Shown piece by piece: positions 1-9,330 of a DNA stretch of 64,000 nt. Numbering within the stretch: position 1 is the stretch's first letter; every line of letters begins with the position of its first letter. Below the pieces are notes generated by a model. The model did not search any database. It was not told where the DNA came from and saw nothing but the letters and a program-made list of their open reading frames with translations. The translations under genes were made by a program, and so were the position numbers. Origin of the DNA: Cognatiyoonia koreensis (GTDB taxonomy: Bacteria; Pseudomonadota; Alphaproteobacteria; Rhodobacterales; Rhodobacteraceae). The DNA is taken from positions 310,001-374,000 of the forward strand of contig NZ_FOIZ01000001.1 of the NCBI RefSeq assembly GCF_900109295.1, given 5' to 3'.

Positions 1-545
1 AGCTCTTGCGCGTTGTCGTATTCGCGTTGTGCCCGCGCCAGTTCTTCAGCCGCACGGCTTGCATCGGCTAAGTTTCCAGTTGGGTCGATCCGCGCGATCA
101 CATCACCAGCAGAGACATCCTGACCTTTTCTGACAAGAACCTCGGCAATGTCGCCAGATGTCTCTGTGCGCAGGATCGTATCGCGATCGGGAAGGGCCTG
201 ACCTTCGGCTTGATAGTACTGCGTAACCGTTTCAGCAGTTGACGTTGCAACCGCGACGGCCACCGGTTTTGGCGCCTCTCGGGTCAGGACGGGTGCAGCA
301 TTTTCCGACGGTATGACAAAGCCGCTGCCCATCCAGCCAACAATGGCGATGACCAGAACGCCAGCGATCCAGGTGGAGCGCGATGCGCCCTTGTCTGACT
401 GAAATGTCAAATGATTGGGCGTGCTATCGTTCTCGGTACCTTTGGGCGAACCGGCAGGCGTAGGGTCGCCCTCGCTTGGAGAACGCGTAGCAGCCTTGAC
501 TTGCGAAGCGGGATCAACCGGCGTCGACCTGTTGTCATCTGGCAT
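1..545 (-). CDS. RND efflux periplasmic adaptor (membrane fusion protein), N-terminal part
   Basis: Only the first 181 codons or so are in the window; the gene runs off the left edge. The protein opens with a polar, proline- and serine-rich cytoplasmic stretch of about 55 residues. A single membrane anchor follows (WIAGVLVIAIVGWMGSGF). A periplasmic segment comes next, with the biotinyl-lipoyl-like half motif typical of HlyD/AcrA adaptors (GDIAEVLVRKGQDVSAGDVI) and then the start of a coiled-coil hairpin. Such adaptors link an inner-membrane RND pump to an outer-membrane channel. ATG at 545 is preceded by AAAGGA at 8 nt, and that ribosome site lies in the last codons of the upstream regulator, which implies co-transcription. 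The pump gene would lie beyond the edge. Confidence 0.85.
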   Translation of the reverse strand, partial: MPDDNRSTPVDPASQVKAATRSPSEGDPTPAGSPKGTENDSTPNHLTFQSDKGASRSTWIAGVLVIAIVGWMGSGFVIPSENAAPVLTREAPKPVAVAVATSTAETVTQYYQAEGQALPDRDTILRTETSGDIAEVLVRKGQDVSAGDVIARIDPTGNLADASRAAEELARAQREYDNAQE

Positions 546-549
546 GTGG

Positions 550-1050
550 TTAATCCTTTGGGATTGTGGGCGATTGCGCCGTGTTTGATTTCTTGGATTG
601 CAGTTCGTCGCGCGCGACAGTCACCGCAGATTCCAAGGATGCGTAGAAATCGGCGTAGGCGGTCAGCCTTGCAGTGGCCTCGGCATCCGCCGGCAACGCA
701 GCAATCGTCTGTTTAATATCGTCCAGCGTGGACAAGGTTCGTTTGTGAACGCCTTCCAGCATGGTTGCATAAGGATTCTGCGCGAGTTGAAAGAAGTCAC
801 CGCGCTGCCCCGGCTTTGTCTTGCGCTTTACCAGTCCACGTTCTTCCAAAAGGCGGATGCTTGTGCTGATGCTGGCGCGGCTGACCTGCAAGCGGTTGGC
901 AAGATCACCGAATGATACCAATTCGCCGTCAAAGATCAGCATACCAAACACGCGCCCGGCAATACGTGGAAGTCCCTCAGCCTGAGAGATCAGGCCCGAC
1001 TTTTCGATAAAATCGGTGCGAATGGCATCAAGTTGATTTTGTTTTGGCAC
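550..1050 (-). CDS. GbsR/MarR-type transcriptional regulator of the efflux genes
   Basis: A protein of about 166 residues with a winged helix near residues 35-90. It reads FGDLANRLQVSRASISTSIR for the helix-turn-helix and then RGLVKRKTKPGQRGDFF for the wing, the pattern of the GbsR branch of MarR regulators. A helical C-terminal part follows and probably mediates dimerisation. I prefer GTG at 1050 because AAAGGA lies 7 nt upstream; an ATG at 1095 is in frame but has no good ribosome site. The gene ends 4 nt before the efflux adaptor, so it is the first gene of that operon and very likely its regulator. A palindrome at 1108-1125 is the probable operator. The effector is unknown. Confidence 0.8.
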   Translation of the reverse strand: MPKQNQLDAIRTDFIEKSGLISQAEGLPRIAGRVFGMLIFDGELVSFGDLANRLQVSRASISTSIRLLEERGLVKRKTKPGQRGDFFQLAQNPYATMLEGVHKRTLSTLDDIKQTIAALPADAEATARLTAYADFYASLESAVTVARDELQSKKSNTAQSPTIPKD

Positions 1051-1107
1051 GCGCAAATCCTTTGGTTGCCGCTGCCTATTGCACGACAAATGCATGCCGT
1101 CAAATTC

Positions 1108-1125
1108 GTTCAGTTATGACTGAAC
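1108..1125. promoter_or_regulatory. Inverted repeat upstream of the efflux regulator
   Basis: GTTCAGT-TATG-ACTGAAC is a perfect 7-bp inverted repeat with a 4-nt centre, 58 bp upstream of the preferred GTG start of the GbsR-like gene. Position and symmetry suit an autoregulatory operator. No assay or comparison supports it here. Confidence 0.45.
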
Positions 1126-1332
1126 AAATACGCTACGTCACTTGGGGCGGGCGGTTTTCGTTCGTTGCGGATGGTTACGGCGTCAATGCGGACATTGCGC
1201 GCGCAGTCTTGACGCAGGACCACTGTTGCAGAGCATAAAGATGCCTTTTGCCTTGCAGATTTTTAGTCGACGTTTACGCGGTGCGGCCGCTTCAGGCTGA
1301 AACGGGTAAATGCCTGATCAGATCCATGCGGA

Positions 1333-2402
<1,070 letters not shown>

Positions 2403-2403
<1 letters not shown>

Positions 2404-3386
2404 TATTCTGCCGCCTGTCTTTGAGGGGATACGACCAGTTCACCACCGGCGACGATTTCGACGGGGTCTGGGTCCATGATGTAGCCGCCGAAGGTTTCGC
2501 CATCGGGATGATCCGCAAATCCGAGGATGACCATGCCTTCATCGGTGTCGACGATGCGCGCGGCGTAGCGCGAACACGGCAGGGAGCCATCGAGGAAACC
2601 GGGCGCGATGCGCCAGGGCCCGCGCGGGCCTTCACCGATCAGATAGTGGTTGCCGCTCACGAGAGGCCGCAACGCGGTCTGCTCCTTTGAAAAGTGATGC
2701 GCAGCGGTACAAAAGAGGCAGTACCAGATCCCGTTCTTTTCGAACACTTGCGGGACCTCAAGCTGGCCGAAGCCTCCAGTGAAAACCGGTGGCTGAAGCG
2801 CCCAGTCGTAGCCATCGGGGGATGTGGCAAAGCCGATGCAGCCTGCGTCATTGGCTTCTGCCACGCCCGGCACACGTGCGGTGAAATACATCAGCCAGCC
2901 ATCACCGTCCGGGTCGCGCATCACCCAAGGATCGCGCATGGCGCGGTCGTGCCATTCTCCGTTCGAGACATCCGCCTCGTAATGCGGTGCATTCGGCCCG
3001 ACAAGATCAAGGATCAGCCCGTCGCCGACCCGTTCCCAGTTGTGCAAATCGGTCGAGGTCGCGTGCCCGATCTTCTGTCTTAGCTGCGGGTCGTTCTTGC
3101 GTGTGCCCGTGTAGTAGAGGTGCCAAAGGCCATCATCGCCGCGCACCACCGATCCGGTCCATGTGGTGTAGTTGTCCCAGCCGTCGTCGGATGGGGCAAA
3201 GCAGGTCCCGAGGTGGTCCCAGTTTACCAGATCTGTGCTGGTTGCATGGCCGTAGCTAACGTTGAAATGCCGCAGTTCGGGGTCACCGATGGATCGCGGT
3301 GCTTTGAGGTAATAGCCATGGTATTTTTCACCATCGTGGACATACCAACTATCCCAGACATACTGATCTTTTAGAGCGAGGACCAT
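2403..3386 (-). CDS. GH32/GH68-like five-bladed propeller glycoside hydrolase
   Basis: A 327-residue cytoplasmic protein with no signal peptide. It shows the beta-fructosidase layout: an early Asp in WDSWYVHDG (D12, candidate nucleophile), an RDP motif in RAMRDPWV (transition-state stabiliser) and a Glu in LEVPQVFE (candidate acid/base). Repeated HATSTDLxNW segments mark propeller blades. It is shorter than usual GH32 enzymes and lacks room for their C-terminal beta-sandwich, so a divergent GH32/43/68 member is also possible. Sitting between permease and ATPase genes of an importer, it probably hydrolyses the imported oligosaccharide. Sucrose or another fructoside is a guess from family. Confidence 0.75.
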
Positions 3387-3389
3387 GGG

Positions 3390-4268
3390 TCAGCCTTTCA
3401 CACCGGTAGAGGCAATCGACGCGATGAACGCGCGTTGCAGAACAAGATAGAAGGCCAGAACGGGGACGGTGATGATCGTCAGATAGGCCATGATTTCACC
3501 CCATGTGATCGAGAGCTGGAAGAAGTATTGCAGCCCGACCAAGACGGGGCGGTAGGTTTCCTGCTGCACCACGATGAGCGGCCAGAGGTATTGGTTGTAC
3601 ATCACAAGGAATTTGAGAATTGCCGCGGTCGCGATCACGGGGCCAGCCAGCGGCATGACCACCTTGCGGTAGATCTGCCACCACGATGCCCCTTCAACAC
3701 GGGAGGCTTCGATCAGTTCGGAGGGCAGATCTTTGAAATACTGCACGAACAGGAACACGGTCAGCCCGTCCGCGATCCACGGAATGATCTGGACATGATA
3801 GCTGTCGAGCCAGCCGAACTCGATCCCTTCCAGCCCGATCCACGGCAGTTTGGACACAAACAGCAAAAGTGGAATCGCGATGGTTTCAAACGGGATGATG
3901 AGCGTCGCGATGATGATCGTCAGGGCTAGATCGCGGCCTTTCCAGTTGAGATAGACAAAGGAAAACGCAGCAAGCGAGCAGAAGAACAGGGACAACAGCA
4001 CCGTTACGCCCGTCACGAGGACCGAGTTGAACACGAACAGTCCGATGGGCGCGCGCCGGAACGCATCGTAGTAGTTATCAAGGCTCAGGTCACCAACAGG
4101 CAGGAATGCGCGCAGGCTTGATGTGTCCCGCAGCAATTGCAGGTCCGGCTTGAAACTGGACATCACCATGAAAAGAAGCGGGAAGATGAAGATCACCGCG
4201 ATCAGCGTCAGGACGACGTAGCGCACTGCCAGCCGAAGCCCGTGATTGTCTTGGGTAATAGCGGCCAT
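3390..4268 (-). CDS. Carbohydrate ABC transporter permease (MalG type)
   Basis: A 292-residue inner-membrane protein with about six hydrophobic segments. The EAA loop, which contacts the ATPase, reads ELIEASRVEGASWWQIYRKV near residue 190. The MalG-type architecture places it as the second permease of a CUT1 sugar importer. It starts 1 nt after the stop of the partner permease gene (4270) and is followed after a few bases by the hydrolase gene, so all are one transcript. Confidence 0.93.
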   Translation of the reverse strand: MAAITQDNHGLRLAVRYVVLTLIAVIFIFPLLFMVMSSFKPDLQLLRDTSSLRAFLPVGDLSLDNYYDAFRRAPIGLFVFNSVLVTGVTVLLSLFFCSLAAFSFVYLNWKGRDLALTIIIATLIIPFETIAIPLLLFVSKLPWIGLEGIEFGWLDSYHVQIIPWIADGLTVFLFVQYFKDLPSELIEASRVEGASWWQIYRKVVMPLAGPVIATAAILKFLVMYNQYLWPLIVVQQETYRPVLVGLQYFFQLSITWGEIMAYLTIITVPVLAFYLVLQRAFIASIASTGVKG

Positions 4269-4269
4269 C

Positions 4270-5340
4270 TTAGCGCTCCCTTGTCAAAAAGCGTTGGGTC
4301 AGGCTGATCGTCAGCACCAGCAGGAACAGAATGACCGAAATCGTGGACGCACCCGAGATGTCCTGCTTGCCGTAACCCCGTTCGATCGCCTGGAACACAA
4401 CCGTTGTGGTGCTGTCGAGCGGTCCGCCGCGGGTCATGACATCGACCTGGGCGAAAAGCGCAAAGGCCTGCATGGTAATGACGATCAGGATCAGCACTGC
4501 CGTATTGCGCAGCCCCGGCCATGTGACATAGCGGAAGGTCTGCCATTTGGACGCGCCTTCGATTGATGAGGCTTCATATAAGGTGGGCGAGATGGTTTGC
4601 AGGCCTGACAGCCAGATCACCATGTGGAACCCGACCGCCTGCCAGATCGACATTGCCTTGATCGCGCCTAGCGCGGTGTCAGGGCTGCCTAACCAATCGC
4701 GGCCTTCGAATTGTCCGAAGGTGAGGAAGCCGAGAATGTTGTTCAGCAGGCCATCATTGCCGTCGTAGATGAATCGAAACAGCAACGAAACCACAACGAT
4801 AGAGACCACCACTGGCATGAAGTATATTGCGCGGTAGACGTTGATGCCCCGCAATTTTTGATTGACGAGCAATGCAAGCCCCAGCGCGATGCCCGCCTGA
4901 ACGGGGGCCACGACGATCACAAACATCAATGTGTTGCGCAGCGATTTCCAGAACACCACGTCCTTGGCCACGACAACTTTCACGTCATCGCCCCACTGCC
5001 ACCGGAACCATTCGCGCATGCCGTCATACTGCGGATAGTCAGGGTTGTTGCGCGTAAAAGTCCGCACGCGGGGGTACTCGATTGCGCCGTCCTCATCGCG
5101 GATCACGGCATCGTTGTCATCGCGTTCAGGTTCTAGCGTCAGGATCGAAATGCTGAGCAACCGGTCATAGTTGCTAAGCCCCACAAATTCGGTCGGGTTG
5201 GGCGAAATCAGCCGCTGGTTGGTCAGCGAAAGATAGAAGGCAAAGAAAAAGGGGATCACGATAAACAGCATGATCAACCCGAAGCCGGGCAGGGCAAAGC
5301 CCCATCCTGCACGGTTAGATGTTGTCAGTTTGGATGCCAT
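4270..5340 (-). CDS. Carbohydrate ABC transporter permease (MalF type)
   Basis: A 356-residue inner-membrane protein and the first permease of the CUT1 sugar importer. An N-terminal hydrophobic helix (LIMLFIVIPFFFAFYLSL) is followed by a large hydrophilic insert at about residues 60-125 rich in acidic and aromatic residues. That insert is probably a periplasmic loop contacting the binding protein. The C-terminal half holds the remaining helices and an EAA loop (TLYEASSIEGASKWQTFRYV). Together with the adjacent MalG-type permease it should form the channel. Confidence 0.93.
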   Translation of the reverse strand: MASKLTTSNRAGWGFALPGFGLIMLFIVIPFFFAFYLSLTNQRLISPNPTEFVGLSNYDRLLSISILTLEPERDDNDAVIRDEDGAIEYPRVRTFTRNNPDYPQYDGMREWFRWQWGDDVKVVVAKDVVFWKSLRNTLMFVIVVAPVQAGIALGLALLVNQKLRGINVYRAIYFMPVVVSIVVVSLLFRFIYDGNDGLLNNILGFLTFGQFEGRDWLGSPDTALGAIKAMSIWQAVGFHMVIWLSGLQTISPTLYEASSIEGASKWQTFRYVTWPGLRNTAVLILIVITMQAFALFAQVDVMTRGGPLDSTTTVVFQAIERGYGKQDISGASTISVILFLLVLTISLTQRFLTRER

Positions 5341-5401
5341 TTTTTACTGCTTTCCAGAAGGGAAATGCGGGGCGGCACAAGCGCCGCCCCGCAAAGTCGA
5401 C

Positions 5402-6661
5402 TTAGTGGCCGTAGCCGCCGTTGCGTTCGATGTCGGCGTTGATTTCGTCAACAGCCGCATCCAGCGTGTCAGCAACGTCTGCACCGTTGGCGATGTCAGC
5501 CAGCGCTTTTTCAAACACTTTGGCCGATACAACGTAGCCGGGCGTCACAGGGCGCACGAGCGCCTGCTCTTTTGTCAGATCGTAGAAAACTGCCATTGCG
5601 CCGTCTTCACCGTAGTTTTCGGTCATCGCAGCGGATTCTGCAGTTGGCGGGATCAGGCCAATGCCGTTCGAGAAATCAGCAAGGTACTGATCCTGCAAAG
5701 CAAACTCGATGAATGCGGAAGCACCATTGGGATGCTCAGACGCAGAGGACACAGCGAACTGCCAAGACGCAGCACCGATTTTTGGGCCATTGCCAAAGTC
5801 AGGTGCAGGCAAGAACAGCGTGTCGTCATGTGCTTCTAGTGCGTTCAGCGCTGCCCAGTTACCGTTCCAAGAGAACGCGTACTTGCCGTCGACAAAACCG
5901 GTATCGCGATCCGCGGGGTCCTGAGATGTGCCCGGTGCATAACCGTCAGCAAACAGGGACTGCCACCATTCGCCAAAGGCAATAGCTTCTTCGCCGTTCA
6001 AGGCACCATCCGCTGTCGCGTAAGTGGAGCGATCAACGATGTCGCCACCAAAGGACTGAAGAAACGGGCTGAAGGCATATGGATACCATTCGCCTGTCCA
6101 TGCCATGCCCAGATCAAGCGCATAGTCGAAATCGCCGGAGTTTTTGGCTGCATCAAGCGCCGCTTGAAATTCGTCGGCGGTCCAAGGCTCGGCCAGGGTA
6201 GGTGTGCGCAGGCCAAGTGCGTCCAACGTAGACTGACGTGTAACCATGGCAACGGCTGCGTCCCACAGACCTACAGAGTACAATTCACCGTCCCAATAGC
6301 CCAATGGGCCGGGCAAGAAGCCTTCTATGGCCGCTTCGTCAATTTGCAGCGGCTGCAAGTAGCCAGCCCATGCCCAGTTCGGCATGACAGGGCCGTCAAC
6401 GTCGATGATGTCGGGCAGGTTGCCAGCAAGGGCTGCAGCGACAACGGAGTCGTTGTAGCTTTCCTGTGGGAAGCTTTCGACAACAACTGTCCATTCGGAC
6501 TGGCTGGCGTTGAAGTCTTCAACAATCTTGTTGAGAATGTTGGCTTCCACCTCGTTACCTGCGCCGTGATACCACATGCTCAGTTCAGTTTGCGCTGCGG
6601 CCAGGCTGGCCCAGCTGACAGATGCAACAAGCGCTGCACCAAAGGTTAATCCGAGTTTCAT
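5402..6661 (-). CDS. Periplasmic sugar-binding protein of the ABC importer (family 1)
   Basis: A 419-residue solute-binding protein with a clear Sec signal peptide (cleavage expected after AAA near residue 23). The mature part begins TELSMWYHGAGNEVEANIL, typical of family 1 carbohydrate receptors such as MalE/UgpB. It delivers the sugar to the two permeases encoded downstream. Its ATG at 6661 overlaps the TGA of the LacI-type regulator gene, and GGGAGGA lies just upstream, so translation of regulator and receptor is probably coupled. Confidence 0.93.
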   Translation of the reverse strand: MKLGLTFGAALVASVSWASLAAAQTELSMWYHGAGNEVEANILNKIVEDFNASQSEWTVVVESFPQESYNDSVVAAALAGNLPDIIDVDGPVMPNWAWAGYLQPLQIDEAAIEGFLPGPLGYWDGELYSVGLWDAAVAMVTRQSTLDALGLRTPTLAEPWTADEFQAALDAAKNSGDFDYALDLGMAWTGEWYPYAFSPFLQSFGGDIVDRSTYATADGALNGEEAIAFGEWWQSLFADGYAPGTSQDPADRDTGFVDGKYAFSWNGNWAALNALEAHDDTLFLPAPDFGNGPKIGAASWQFAVSSASEHPNGASAFIEFALQDQYLADFSNGIGLIPPTAESAAMTENYGEDGAMAVFYDLTKEQALVRPVTPGYVVSAKVFEKALADIANGADVADTLDAAVDEINADIERNGGYGH

Positions 6662-7749
6662 AGTGTCGTCCTCCCTATTGACGATAGATTAATGATGGGG
6701 GCCGGCAGATCCTTCACGGAATTACCGGGAGTTACGGGGCCTCCAACCAGAATTGGTTTGGAGGGCGCGTCTGCGGTGCCATTGATCATGCCAAGCAGCA
6801 GTTCAGTGGCACGGATTCCGATGGCCGCATAAGGCAGCTCGGCGGATGTGAGGGTCGGGTAAAGCGTTTCGGTGATCAACCGGTGGCCGTCATAGCCCGC
6901 AACCGACAAATCATCGGGCAGGGCCACGCCACGGCTGCGCAGGATGCCGTAGGCACGCATGGCCATGCGGTCGTTGCCAAAACAGATAACGGTAGGTGGT
7001 TCAGGCAGTGCCAAGACCCGGTCAATCGCATCCCACAGCAGTTGCACACCGGCGTCATCTTCAGAGATGTCGATTTCGGCCGGCACCAGAAGTGCGGGAT
7101 CAAATCCGATGTTCGCGGCCGCCAGCGCATCCTTGTACCCGGTGATCCGAAGGCCGGTCGCCACAAGCTGTGTGCTGAGTGCGAGATAGGCGATCCGGCG
7201 GTGCCCTTTGGCAATCAGGCTTTTCACCAGATTGAACTGGCCTTGGTGATCATTGGGCAGAACCGACGGCGTGCCTTTGTCGTCGAAACAGTTGGCCAGC
7301 ACCATCTTGGTGGTCGGTGACACTGGCGGCAGCGACACTTGGCGGTGGTGGTCAGCCACATAGAGCAAGCCTTCGACGCGGTGTTCCTCGAATGTGCGGA
7401 TCAACTGCGGCACGCGGTCCATCTGGCCGCCGGTATCTGCAATGAGAAGCGTCTTGCCGCTGACTTCCATCGCCCGCTGGATGCCCTGAACGATGTGAAG
7501 GTCGGGCAGGCCCGAATTTTCGGACCGATTGGGCGACAATGAAATCGCACCTGTAATCAGCCCGACCAACCCCGACTTGTTGGATCGCATCGCCCTGGCG
7601 GCAGTTGATGGCACATAGCCCAGTTCGGCGATGGCCTTGTTCACGGCCTCTTTGGTGTGTTTCTTGACGGGGGCATCGCCGTTCAGCACGCGGCTGACAG
7701 TTTTGGGCGATACGCCTGCGGTCCGTGCGACGTCGTAGATTGTTGCCAT
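6658..7749 (-). CDS. LacI-family repressor of the sugar operon
   Basis: A regulator of about 363 residues. The first 22 residues form the LacI headpiece (ATIYDVARTAGVSPKTVSRVLNG), followed by a hinge helix (AARAMRS) and a periplasmic-binding-protein-like sugar sensor. An in-frame ATG exists at 7797, but the headpiece starts at 7749 and GGGAGGGG lies about 8 nt upstream, so 7749 is the start. It is the first gene of the operon and overlaps the binding-protein gene by 4 nt. The tandem palindromes at 7804-7833 lie in its own promoter region, which indicates autoregulation with release by the imported sugar or a product of it. Confidence 0.92.
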   Translation of the reverse strand: MATIYDVARTAGVSPKTVSRVLNGDAPVKKHTKEAVNKAIAELGYVPSTAARAMRSNKSGLVGLITGAISLSPNRSENSGLPDLHIVQGIQRAMEVSGKTLLIADTGGQMDRVPQLIRTFEEHRVEGLLYVADHHRQVSLPPVSPTTKMVLANCFDDKGTPSVLPNDHQGQFNLVKSLIAKGHRRIAYLALSTQLVATGLRITGYKDALAAANIGFDPALLVPAEIDISEDDAGVQLLWDAIDRVLALPEPPTVICFGNDRMAMRAYGILRSRGVALPDDLSVAGYDGHRLITETLYPTLTSAELPYAAIGIRATELLLGMINGTADAPSKPILVGGPVTPGNSVKDLPAPIINLSSIGRTTL

Positions 7750-7803
7750 GTCCGACGCCCCTCCCAAGCCGCAAGCGAGGCGTTTGATTCGCCTCAATCA
7801 AAA

Positions 7804-7833
7804 ATGACACCGATGTCATGACACCGATGTCAT
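7804..7833. promoter_or_regulatory. Tandem LacI-type operator upstream of the sugar operon
   Basis: ATGACACCGATGTC is repeated twice head to tail (7804-7817 and 7818-7831). Each unit forms a near-palindrome TGACA(C/T)C centred on CG, the centre expected for LacI-family operators. On the minus strand a TTGACA (7843-7838) could be a -35 box, which would put the operator over the spacer and -10 region. The pair lies 55-85 bp upstream of the LacI-type regulator start. Confidence 0.7.
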
Positions 7834-7928
7834 TACCTGTCAATTATCTTGAAACGGTCTTTCCGTTGCAGAACAAATTTCAGCGGGCAGGCGTTGGCTT
7901 GCGAAAATGACGAATACGTCCTTTTGAT

Positions 7929-7970
7929 ATGCCCCACCTTCAACGTCGATTGTCGTTGAAGGTGGGGCAT
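7929..7970. repeat. Perfect 17-bp inverted repeat between two operons
   Basis: ATGCCCCACCTTCAACG (7929-7945) pairs perfectly with 7954-7970 across an 8-nt loop. No T-run follows on either strand, so it is not a standard intrinsic terminator. It lies between the end of the C45 hydrolase gene and the promoter of the sugar operon. It could be a terminator without a U-tract, an mRNA-stabilising structure or a remnant of a mobile element. Confidence 0.6.
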
Positions 7971-8125
7971 GGCGGATTGCCGGATCAGTCGTCGGAAAAT
8001 CAGACTGACCCGCTATGCGCGCATGTCACCCAGCTTGCACTTGCCAAGACCCATCGCGATCTTGCTTTGTGCAATAGGGGCCCCGACCAGCCAGTCGCTT
8101 TCGGAACTTCTGTCGCATCCAAAGC

Positions 8126-8155
8126 CTTGCCCTGGAATCAACTGTCAGGGGCAAG
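8126..8155 (-). terminator. Possible terminator at the end of the C45 hydrolase gene
   Basis: On the minus strand CTTGCCCCTG and CAGGGCAAG form an imperfect stem of about 9 bp with one bulged C, spanning the stop codon. It is followed by GCTTT only. Weak U-tract, so tentative. Confidence 0.3.
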
Positions 8156-9329
8156 CTCCGAGCGGACTCTTGGCGCAGTATTGAGATACCGCTTTCCCGT
8201 GTATCGTTGCGGCGGCAGGAAGATACGCGCTCACATCCTGACCGCGGCCCATCGCATAATCGCGCGACAGTTGTGACCAATCGATCATCGCTGCCCGCGA
8301 CCAATCAACAGTGTGATCGGCTGGGATATCAGATGCGCCAGTCGCGCACTCGATTGCCGCATGTGAATAATCAGCGACGTGTTGCCGTTCTTGGAATGCG
8401 TCAAGGCTTTGGTCCCATCGCTCACCATTCATCCACAGAACAAGCGACCGCGCCTTGGGATCGTATTCCGCCGTAAACAGCGTTCCAAAGCCTTGGGCAT
8501 ACCGATCCTGTCGTAGTGGCTTTTCAAGAAAGAGCTTTCCAAGATTGCGTGGGGTCGCTTTCAATGCCTTCAAATGTGCCAGCCGCTCGACCGTCTGTGT
8601 AAAGTGTGGCCTGTGGGCGGCGGTCCCTTTGCTTTGATGATTGGTCGCGATTGCCTGGGGCATGATCGTGGCACCCCCACCCGGGGCCAGTTCGATGCTA
8701 GCAGCCTGACCCGCCTTATCCGCCAGCACCACGTTGTAGGCCATGTGCGATGGGATGCGTTTCAAAACTGCGATCGCTTCTGCCACCGTGTCACAGGTTT
8801 CCAGCAAATAGCGCAGGATCGTTGTGATGCCGAACCCTATGCCCGTCTCTGATCTGCCGCCGTAGGCCAAAGCCACGCTGAGGCCTGCGTCATTGATGCC
8901 ATCTGACAGGCCCCAGAGAAACTCGACCATGCCCATGACCGCGCGGCCTGTCCATTCCGTGCGCAGCAACAGCCCTTCGTTCAGATCCGGAGAGAGATCG
9001 TAGTTGCGGACAAGCCGGACGTCATCCCGGTCCGCGACGGCGGCCAAAGAACATCCGCCAAGATAGGTCGGCGGGCACCATGTGGCCAGAAACCGCGCCG
9101 CCCGGTCGGATCCGCCTGCAATTGCGACAAGTTCATCGTAGGTCGCGATCAGCTCGGGCATATGTTTCTTGAGCGCAGCGCGGCAATCGGCGCGGGACGG
9201 TCCGGCATCGCCGCCCCGCGCGACGAACCATGCTTCGTAATCGGGCCACGAGCGCGCCCAGCGGGCTGCCCATTTCGGACCGGGTTTGGCCTCTTCAACT
9301 GCGTCGAAGGTCAACGTCATATTTGTCAT
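8145..9329 (-). CDS. C45 family Ntn-hydrolase (acyltransferase/amidase-like)
   Basis: A 394-residue protein resembling acyl-CoA:6-aminopenicillanate acyltransferase-type enzymes (family C45, choloylglycine-hydrolase fold). The motif YLGGCSLAAVADRDDVRLVRNYD places the likely nucleophile at Cys93, followed by the R-N-Y-D segment usual in this fold; GLSDGINDAGLSVALAYGGR is the other strongly conserved block. Ntn-hydrolases of this type self-cleave before that Cys, and the roughly 90-residue preceding segment would be the alpha chain. Its ATG lies 1 nt after the stop of the esterase gene, so the two are co-translated. The substrate is unknown; an amide or acyl-peptide is likely from the family. 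Confidence 0.8.
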   Translation of the reverse strand: MTNMTLTFDAVEEAKPGPKWAARWARSWPDYEAWFVARGGDAGPSRADCRAALKKHMPELIATYDELVAIAGGSDRAARFLATWCPPTYLGGCSLAAVADRDDVRLVRNYDLSPDLNEGLLLRTEWTGRAVMGMVEFLWGLSDGINDAGLSVALAYGGRSETGIGFGITTILRYLLETCDTVAEAIAVLKRIPSHMAYNVVLADKAGQAASIELAPGGGATIMPQAIATNHQSKGTAAHRPHFTQTVERLAHLKALKATPRNLGKLFLEKPLRQDRYAQGFGTLFTAEYDPKARSLVLWMNGERWDQSLDAFQERQHVADYSHAAIECATGASDIPADHTVDWSRAAMIDWSQLSRDYAMGRGQDVSAYLPAAATIHGKAVSQYCAKSPLGACP

Positions 9330-9330
9330 G

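Noticed and set aside
1119..1238. Plus-strand frame starting MTEQIRYVTWGG in the efflux promoter region
   Set aside because: Its ATG lies inside the palindrome, no ribosome site precedes it and the composition is not protein-like at the end.
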